DNA of 64,000 bases from positions 124,001-188,000 of the forward strand of contig NZ_JBHTHA010000005.1 in NCBI RefSeq assembly GCF_042676385.1, read 5' to 3'. Positions within the stretch are counted from its first letter, which is position 1. Each line of letters starts with the position of its first letter. Under the pieces are notes generated by a model. The model was not told the DNA's origin. It did no database searches and saw only the letters and a program-made list of their open reading frames with translations. This DNA comes from Paenibacillus_E sp042676385 (GTDB lineage: Bacteria; Bacillota; Bacilli; Paenibacillales; NBRC-103111). Both the position numbers and the translations under genes were made by a program. This document shows positions 58,498 to 64,000 of the stretch, in pieces.

Positions 58498-59267
58498 TAT
58501 TCGAAATTCGCTTTCCAATAGTCATCAATAATACCGGGAAGCGCTTTTTTCGCATATTTAATGTGCGAGTATAATTTTTCTTTTTCCTTATCCGATACTT
58601 TCCAGTCTCCGGGCAAGGAATGAATAATGGTATGGATATCCTCATTCTTGATCTCACTGATTTTCTCTACATAGGAGGTTAACTGCTTCTTGTGATCTAT
58701 TAAGGAATTGAACCACCGGTACAATTTTCCCTTTCTCACTTGCAATGGAAGGAACTCCCTTTCCGGATTATTCGGGGTTATGTTAAAACAATTCGCATGG
58801 TCTATCATTTCAAAATAGTATTGATGACCGACTGGCCTTAGCAGCAAATTTTTCAAATTACGATCCGAATTGCTCACCCAATGATCAAAGACGAGCAGTC
58901 CGCCGACCTGATTCAAGTTGTTGATTTGATCCTTGACAGGACGTCCCTTCAGATCAGTGACGTGTAACGAATGCTTTGTATATCTGCTGGCAAACTGCTT
59001 TCCTGATTTGAAATTTTTTTGATGTAAGTTTTCGTTTTCCTCAATAAATTGCTTGGAAATACGAACTACCTTATATCGAGGAATGGGCAGTTCCAGCAAA
59101 CTGGCGAGGTTATTCACGATATACTCGTTGATAAGTACCCAATTCCCCTGAGGATTATTCTTGAATTTCACTACGTAGTTGTGATGATCACTGAACTCAA
59201 TCAAATGTGGTGATGATTTGCCTCTGGACATAGATCGTATATAGGAAACCGGCTTTAATTTCCCCAT
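58497..59267 (-). CDS. HipA-like kinase domain protein
   Basis: 256 residues. HNYVVKFKNNPQGNWVLINE (ATP-site Lys region), VFDHWVSNSDRNLKNLLL with the catalytic D and N, and FEMIDHANCF as metal site match the stand-alone HipA-like kinases common in spore formers, not the HipA toxins, and there is no HipB-like partner. Last gene of the UDP-xylose operon, 24 bases behind the dehydrogenase. Target unknown; with the CotS- and YrzF-like proteins it adds to the unusual number of kinase folds here. Confidence 0.83.
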   Translation of the reverse strand: MGKLKPVSYIRSMSRGKSSPHLIEFSDHHNYVVKFKNNPQGNWVLINEYIVNNLASLLELPIPRYKVVRISKQFIEENENLHQKNFKSGKQFASRYTKHSLHVTDLKGRPVKDQINNLNQVGGLLVFDHWVSNSDRNLKNLLLRPVGHQYYFEMIDHANCFNITPNNPEREFLPLQVRKGKLYRWFNSLIDHKKQLTSYVEKISEIKNEDIHTIIHSLPGDWKVSDKEKEKLYSHIKYAKKALPGIIDDYWKANFE

Positions 59268-59291
59268 GCTGACTCTCCTCTTCAGAACATC

Positions 59292-60662
59292 CTATACACC
59301 TATACCTTCATAACAAAATCCTAATTCATTGAGATTCAAATTTATTAAAAAATTCCGTGTATCGAGCATATATCTGTTTCTCATCTTCCAGGAAATCATA
59401 TCCCATTTCAACATGCGGTACTCCTCCCAATGCGTCAAAAGCATCAGGGCGTCTGCGCTAACCGCCGTTTCTTCCGGATCGTTGCAATATTGAACCGGCA
59501 AATGAGGATTTAGTCTCTGAAACATTTCCATGCCCTGCGGATCATGAGCAGCTACACTAGCCCCTAATTCTATAAGTCTCTCTATGATATAAGAAGCTTG
59601 CGTACTGCGGGCATCATCCGTATTTGGCTTAAAAGTCAAACCTAGAATACCAATCTTTTTCCCCTTTAAAGTCGATAGGCGCCTCTCGATTTTCTGAATG
59701 CAGTAATCATGCATGCTTCTATTCGCATCGATCGCCGCTTTTACAATGGAAAGTTCACTGCCGTATTTTTGACTTGCCGTTAAAATCTCTGCGGTATCTT
59801 TGGGAAAACAACTGCCACTCCAGCCGCTGGATACCTGTAGAAATTTATTTCCAATGCGTGAATCAAGCCCCATGCCTTGCGCAACATCAAGTACATTGGC
59901 GCCGACAAGATCACAGAGCCTGGCAACTTCGTTAATATAGCTGATCTTGACCGATAGAAAGGCATTCGATACATATTTAATCAATTCCGCACTTTTCGTA
60001 TCACATTCGAAATAGACGGGCTTGGGCGCACTGTAATTGCTTATCCTTGCGTGCTCCTGCGAAGGAATGTCAAAATCTACACGCTCTAACAAAGGCGAGT
60101 ACATTTTCCTCATGATGGCCCTAGCTTTCGGATTGATCGTTCCGATGACAATCCGATCGGGGAAGAACACATCCTCCAGCGCATAACCTTCTCTTAGAAA
60201 TTCCGGATTGCTGACCACTGCAAAATGCCGGTTATGCCTAAGCCCAGACGTTTCTTCGATGATGGATGCAACCAGATCAGCTGTACCCACTGGAACCGTA
60301 GATTTATTTACAATCACTGTAAATTTGCCAGGATTGAGATGCTTGCTTATGCTTCTAGCCGCTGACTTGACGTACTTCAGGTCGGCTGTCCCATCAGATC
60401 GCGATGGCGTCCCTACTGCGATAAAGACAACATCGGCGTGATATACGCATTCATAATTTTGTGTGGCAGAGAGCATGGAACTACTTACCATCTGTGAAAT
60501 CATTGATGCAAGACCAGGTTCATAAATAGGACTTTTGCCGGCGTTTATTTCTTTCACTTTGCGTGCATCCGTATCAATAATGATTGTCGGATATCCTAAA
60601 ACAGCTAGAGCTGTTCCCGTTACGCTGCCGACATAGCCTGAACCCACACAGACAACCTTCAT
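59292..60662 (-). CDS. UDP-glucose 6-dehydrogenase
   Basis: 456 residues. KVVCVGSGYVGSVTGTALAV (NAD site), VAVGTPSRSDGTADL, NPEFLREGYALEDVFFPDRI, AELIKYVSNAFLSVKISYIN, GSCFPKDTAEIL (catalytic Cys) and GLTFKPNTDDARSTQASYII are the UDP-glucose dehydrogenase signature. Oxidises UDP-glucose to UDP-glucuronate. Between the UDP-glucuronate decarboxylase gene and a HipA-like gene. Note that it carries DDARST where many relatives have DDxRES/A. Confidence 0.92.
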   Translation of the reverse strand: MKVVCVGSGYVGSVTGTALAVLGYPTIIIDTDARKVKEINAGKSPIYEPGLASMISQMVSSSMLSATQNYECVYHADVVFIAVGTPSRSDGTADLKYVKSAARSISKHLNPGKFTVIVNKSTVPVGTADLVASIIEETSGLRHNRHFAVVSNPEFLREGYALEDVFFPDRIVIGTINPKARAIMRKMYSPLLERVDFDIPSQEHARISNYSAPKPVYFECDTKSAELIKYVSNAFLSVKISYINEVARLCDLVGANVLDVAQGMGLDSRIGNKFLQVSSGWSGSCFPKDTAEILTASQKYGSELSIVKAAIDANRSMHDYCIQKIERRLSTLKGKKIGILGLTFKPNTDDARSTQASYIIERLIELGASVAAHDPQGMEMFQRLNPHLPVQYCNDPEETAVSADALMLLTHWEEYRMLKWDMISWKMRNRYMLDTRNFLINLNLNELGFCYEGIGV

Positions 60663-60684
60663 GGCGATGATCCCCTCCTGACGA

Positions 60685-61641
60685 TTACTTTAACAGCTGT
60701 ACCCTGTATGCTTCGATCGTTCGGCGCAAGCCTTCCGACAATTCAACGAGCGGTTCCCAGCCCAATATCGATCTCGCCTTATCGATTACCGGCCGTCTGA
60801 CTTTCGGATCATCCTCTGGCAGCGGGCCGAATGTAATCCTGCTATAGGAATTGGTCATTCTCTTAATCATTTGCGCCACCTCAAGAATCGTCACTTCAAC
60901 GGGATTGCCGATATTGATTAATTGACCGTTCGCTTGATCCCGTTCCATCATAAGCTTGAGTGCGGCTAAAGTATCGTCGACATAACAGAAAGAACGGGTT
61001 TGAGATCCGTCGCCATATACCGTCATATCTTGATTCGAAAGGGCCTGGTTGATAAAGTTGGTAATCACCCGGCCATCATCGTTTCGTATTCCCGCCGAAT
61101 ACGTATTAAAGATACGGGCAACCTTAACCTCCAACCCATAACGGTACGCATATTCATAACAAAACACTTCACCGAGCCTTTTGGCTTCATCATAGCAAGC
61201 CCTCGGCCCCCACGTGTTTACATGACCACGATATGCTTCATGCTGCGGATGAACCTCCGGATCGCCATAGACTTCACTAGTGCTTGTAAAGACTAACTTC
61301 GCCTTGTTGCGCAAAGCCAATTCGAGCATGTGCTTGGTACCAAGGGTATTCACTTCAATCGTTGCAATCGGATTCGCCTGATAATACTTTGGAGATGCCG
61401 GGGAAGCCAAGTGATAGATTTCCTCTATACCTTCTAGTTCAGGTATCAACAAGGTTGTTGATTGAACGATATCACAAGGTATGCAAGTGAAGAGTTCTGA
61501 ACGGGATAGCTCTTGTACATTTTCAATTCTTCCGCTACTGAAATTATCAAGACCAATGACTTGTATGTCTTGGGCAACTAGCTGCTTAGCCAAATGGGAT
61601 CCCATAAACCCGGCAACGCCTGTAATCAGTACCTTCTTCAC
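60685..61641 (-). CDS. UDP-glucuronate decarboxylase (UDP-xylose synthase-like SDR)
   Basis: 318 residues from GTG 61641, overlapping the galU stop (GTGA). TGVAGFMGSHL, YHLASPASPKYYQANPIATI, STSEVYGDPEVHPQ, catalytic YDEAKRLGE, ARIFNTYSAG and QTRSFCYVDDTLAAL closely follow UDP-xylose synthases. With the dehydrogenase downstream it would make UDP-xylose from UDP-glucose. The cytosolic, soluble form. Confidence 0.9.
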   Translation of the reverse strand: MKKVLITGVAGFMGSHLAKQLVAQDIQVIGLDNFSSGRIENVQELSRSELFTCIPCDIVQSTTLLIPELEGIEEIYHLASPASPKYYQANPIATIEVNTLGTKHMLELALRNKAKLVFTSTSEVYGDPEVHPQHEAYRGHVNTWGPRACYDEAKRLGEVFCYEYAYRYGLEVKVARIFNTYSAGIRNDDGRVITNFINQALSNQDMTVYGDGSQTRSFCYVDDTLAALKLMMERDQANGQLINIGNPVEVTILEVAQMIKRMTNSYSRITFGPLPEDDPKVRRPVIDKARSILGWEPLVELSEGLRRTIEAYRVQLLK

Positions 61642-62519
61642 TCCGATTCGCCTCCTCCTAATAACATGCGGTGGAGATAGTTCTGAAACTCTTCTTTCAA
61701 AGATTCGTTTTTACAGGCCAATTCTACCGTTGCCTTTAAAAATCCTAATTTATCTCCTACATCGTATAGTTTTCCTTCAAATTTGTACGCATACAAACTG
61801 TGATTTTGAACGAGCTCCTGCAGAGCATCCGTCAGCTGAAACTCGCCGCCTACTCCCACTGGAATCCCTTCTAATATAGGAAAAATCTCAGGTTCCAGTA
61901 TATATCTGCCTACGATAGCCACATTGGAAGGAGGGGAGGCAAGCGGCTTTTCCACTAAATTGCTGACTTGAAATAGGCGATCCGCAATGAGCTTCCCCTC
62001 CACAATTCCGTACTTGCTGACATCGGACCAACTGACCTCTTCCACGGCAATCACGGATGCTTGCTTCTCTTCGTAGATTTGCATAAGCTGCTTGAGACAG
62101 GGGATATCGCTATCGATAATCATGTCGCCGAGCAATACGGCAAACGGCTCGTTGCCAATAAATTTTCGTGCGCACCAAATCGCATGCCCTAGACCGAGTG
62201 CCTGCTTTTGCCTCACATAATGAATATTTACAAGGTTGTTAATGTCATCTACCATTTTCAGCAGATTATGTTTGTTCTTTTCTCTCAAATTGAATTCCAG
62301 TTCGTAGTTAATATCGAAATGGTCCTCAATGGACCGCTTGCTGCGCCCGGTAACGATCAGGATGTCTTCAATGCCTGAATCTACTGCTTCTTCAACGATA
62401 TATTGAATGGTCGGCTTATCAACAATGGGCAGCATTTCCTTGGGCATCGCTTTTGTGGCAGGAAGAAATCGGGTTCCTAGACCGGCAGCAGGGATAATAG
62501 CTTTTTTAATCTTATTCAT
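61638..62519 (-). CDS. galU: UTP-glucose-1-phosphate uridylyltransferase
   Basis: 293 residues. KKAIIPAAGLGTRFLPATKA, MPKEMLPIVDKPTIQYIVEE, VTGRSKRSIEDHFD, LGLGHAIWCA, FAVLLGDMII and GEFQLTDALQ are the GalU signature. Produces UDP-glucose for the two enzymes encoded behind it. Together galU, dehydrogenase and decarboxylase form a complete glucose-1-phosphate to UDP-xylose supply line. Confidence 0.93.
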   Translation of the reverse strand: MNKIKKAIIPAAGLGTRFLPATKAMPKEMLPIVDKPTIQYIVEEAVDSGIEDILIVTGRSKRSIEDHFDINYELEFNLREKNKHNLLKMVDDINNLVNIHYVRQKQALGLGHAIWCARKFIGNEPFAVLLGDMIIDSDIPCLKQLMQIYEEKQASVIAVEEVSWSDVSKYGIVEGKLIADRLFQVSNLVEKPLASPPSNVAIVGRYILEPEIFPILEGIPVGVGGEFQLTDALQELVQNHSLYAYKFEGKLYDVGDKLGFLKATVELACKNESLKEEFQNYLHRMLLGGGESE

Positions 62520-62555
62520 TGCCTTCCCTCTTTCTTTACCGATTGTAGCGTCAGC

Positions 62556-64000
62556 TTAAAAGTTCCCGCTCACGATCAAGCGAAGTTTAGGTTTCTTCTC
62601 AGCTGAAACTTGGGGTACATATATACCATGATTGCTCGATTGATCCTTCTTCCATTTTCTCGCGAGTCTTGTGCATTCCCATGTAAATAATGTGCTTCGG
62701 CTTGGTTCCGTTTTCTTGGCGAGAATATGTTTGTAGATGGGATATTTTCGAATAGGCGGTTTTCTGCGTGATATACTTTTACTATTCCACTCAGAACTAA
62801 TACGATGAACACGAAACACTTTCGTTTCAGCCTGGATTTCCAAAACGGCATTTTGAATCTTGCATTCAGGCGGAAGTTCATCCAGATTAAAAGAAAAATA
62901 AGAGACAGGCCTGCCGCCATGCAGGATGCGGCGATAGCGGTTAGGTCGTAGGTAGATCGTTTTCTGATCAGCTGGAGGCACCGCCGGTTCAGCCTTGGGC
63001 TTCGTTTCATCAACTGAAGGCCGCCCTGCGGCGAATATATCTTCCGGCTCGTCGACAACGCCGTTTTCAACGATTCGGTTTAAGTTGTCTATATATTTTG
63101 AAATCCGATGATGTTCAGTCACATATTTTCTGGAACGCAGTCTCAGCTGTTTGCGGAGCCCCTTATCTTTGTATAATTGCTGCATGGAAATCAATAATTT
63201 TGTCTCTAATTGATGATCATGTGCGACTTTACAAACGACTTCGTCGGGCAGTTCGGTATAGGCATCGACGTTCGATATAATCGTAGCTTTTCCATGTGAT
63301 AAAATGTCGATCAGCGTTCCCGATGCCTCGCCCTCAGTAGGATAATGCAACTGTATACAAGCATCGGAATGGCTTAGTCTAGTTTGATACTCCGCTTTAT
63401 CGGCATATCCCTTAAACTCAACGACCTCGCCGAGTTCCAGCACCTGTACGAATGCTTTCAATTTATTGAGATATTGGGACGATCCTTGATCGTTGACGAT
63501 ATAGCGAATATCCGTATGCCCTTCATCGTACAATTTCTTCAGGCAGCGGAGCACAAGTTCAATATGATTGTTTTCGTTAATCCGTCCAAAGCTTGAAAAT
63601 ATAAATTCACGATCCGTTATTAAGGAGATCATCACCGGCAGCTTTTGCGGCAAATGGATGAAAGCAACATTGCTGTAGCCTTTTTGTTTCAAATATTTTT
63701 TCATGAATCGATTGTGAACGATAATCGACTTGGCCGTATTCAAGTTGGCATCCAAATCTTGAGGAAGATTGTGCAATACAACAATCCCAGGATATTCTCG
63801 CATATGCGGCACCATATAGGCATGATGACTGCCGCTTCCAATATGATAAATAATTTCATCATAATCTCCGGCTTTGTGTGAGAATTCCGAATGATGGCTT
63901 ATTCGTCCAAACTGACTTTCCTCGACATCGGGAGGCAGAACAGGCGCGTATCCTTCATCAACGAACAGATCACAGGTATAAATTTCGCTTAGTGAAGGGA
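62556..64000 (-). CDS. glycosyltransferase GT4 with C-terminal DNRLRE-like domain (cut by window edge)
   Basis: The frame is open to the right edge, so the true start is outside; about 480 residues are visible. GT4 features: DYDEIIYHIGSGSHHAYMVP, YPGIVVLHNLP, FIFSSFGRINENNHIELVL and donor region LHYPTEGEASGTLIDILSHG. The last 135 residues form another domain (KTIYLRPNRYRRILHGGRPV, SYFSFNLDELPPECKIQNAV, VHRISSEWNSKSI, CTRLARKWKKDQSSNHGIYV) resembling the DNRLRE beta-sandwich of secreted enzymes and adhesins. Joined by a Pro/Ala/Glu linker. First visible gene of the UDP-xylose operon. Confidence 0.85.
   Translation of the reverse strand, partial: PSLSEIYTCDLFVDEGYAPVLPPDVEESQFGRISHHSEFSHKAGDYDEIIYHIGSGSHHAYMVPHMREYPGIVVLHNLPQDLDANLNTAKSIIVHNRFMKKYLKQKGYSNVAFIHLPQKLPVMISLITDREFIFSSFGRINENNHIELVLRCLKKLYDEGHTDIRYIVNDQGSSQYLNKLKAFVQVLELGEVVEFKGYADKAEYQTRLSHSDACIQLHYPTEGEASGTLIDILSHGKATIISNVDAYTELPDEVVCKVAHDHQLETKLLISMQQLYKDKGLRKQLRLRSRKYVTEHHRISKYIDNLNRIVENGVVDEPEDIFAAGRPSVDETKPKAEPAVPPADQKTIYLRPNRYRRILHGGRPVSYFSFNLDELPPECKIQNAVLEIQAETKVFRVHRISSEWNSKSISRRKPPIRKYPIYKHILAKKTEPSRSTLFTWECTRLARKWKKDQSSNHGIYVPQVSAEKKPKLRLIVSGNF

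Noticed and set aside
58497..59267. HipBA-type toxin-antitoxin system
   Set aside because: The HipA-like protein has no HipB partner and is co-transcribed with sugar-nucleotide genes.

Overview
The window reads as a chromosomal segment of an endospore-forming Firmicute, most likely Paenibacillaceae (Paenibacillus or a close relative). This rests on a GerK/GerA-type germinant receptor operon, two CotS-like and one YheC/YheD-like spore coat proteins, two CgeB-like spore maturation glycosyltransferases, a BclA-like collagen protein, strong AGGAGG-type ribosome binding sites, and a cyclic beta-1,2-glucan synthetase gene cut by the left edge. The species assignment is inference. I saw no rRNA, tRNA, CRISPR array or insertion sequence.

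Layout. 1-1336: start of a large glucan synthetase gene. 1502-5625: germinant receptor operon with subunits B, A and C plus a small D-type membrane protein. 5756-11722 (+): an epimerase and two 354-residue glycosyltransferases interleaved with small beta-rich proteins and a BNR propeller; three of these units start from almost identical sigma-K-like promoters. 11765-30465 (-): three operons. The first (15720 to 11765) and second (25745 to 16520) begin with a shared 63-bp upstream block and carry GT2/GT4 pairs, a methyltransferase, a HAEG-repeat protein with a peptidase G2 domain and a UDP-6-deoxy-amino-sugar pathway. The third (30465 to 25939) holds rfbB, rfbD, two cgeB-like genes and a very basic small protein. 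30684-33611: fabH with a FapR-like operator, a small basic protein and an ArsB/NhaD permease. 33813-42482 (-): glycosyltransferases with Lys/Arg-rich leaders, rfbA, rfbC and two CotS-like kinases. 42710-49973: more spore-coat genes, a decayed glycosyltransferase, a YheC/D protein, the collagen-like protein, two beta-rich proteins and a small kinase. 50051-56004 (-): four tandem paralogous GT4 genes and an AlgD-like dehydrogenase. 56183-58447 (+): two GT61 genes. 58497-64000 (-): a UDP-xylose supply operon (galU, UDP-glucuronate decarboxylase, UDP-glucose dehydrogenase), a HipA-like kinase and an edge-truncated GT4 with a beta-sandwich tail.

How it fits together. There are 23 intact or edge-truncated glycosyltransferase genes and one pseudogene, with precursor pathways for dTDP-L-rhamnose (all four rfb genes), UDP-xylose and probably a UDP-L-6-deoxy-N-acetyl-amino sugar. 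There is no flippase, polymerase, ABC exporter or lipid-priming transferase. None of the surface-type proteins has a signal peptide, LPXTG or SLH anchor. The simplest reading is a spore-surface (crust or exosporium) glycoprotein locus in which cytoplasmic mother-cell enzymes glycosylate proteins that then assemble on the forespore. The repeating pairing of glycosyltransferases with small beta-rich proteins suggests enzyme plus acceptor cassettes, which is the part I consider potentially undescribed.
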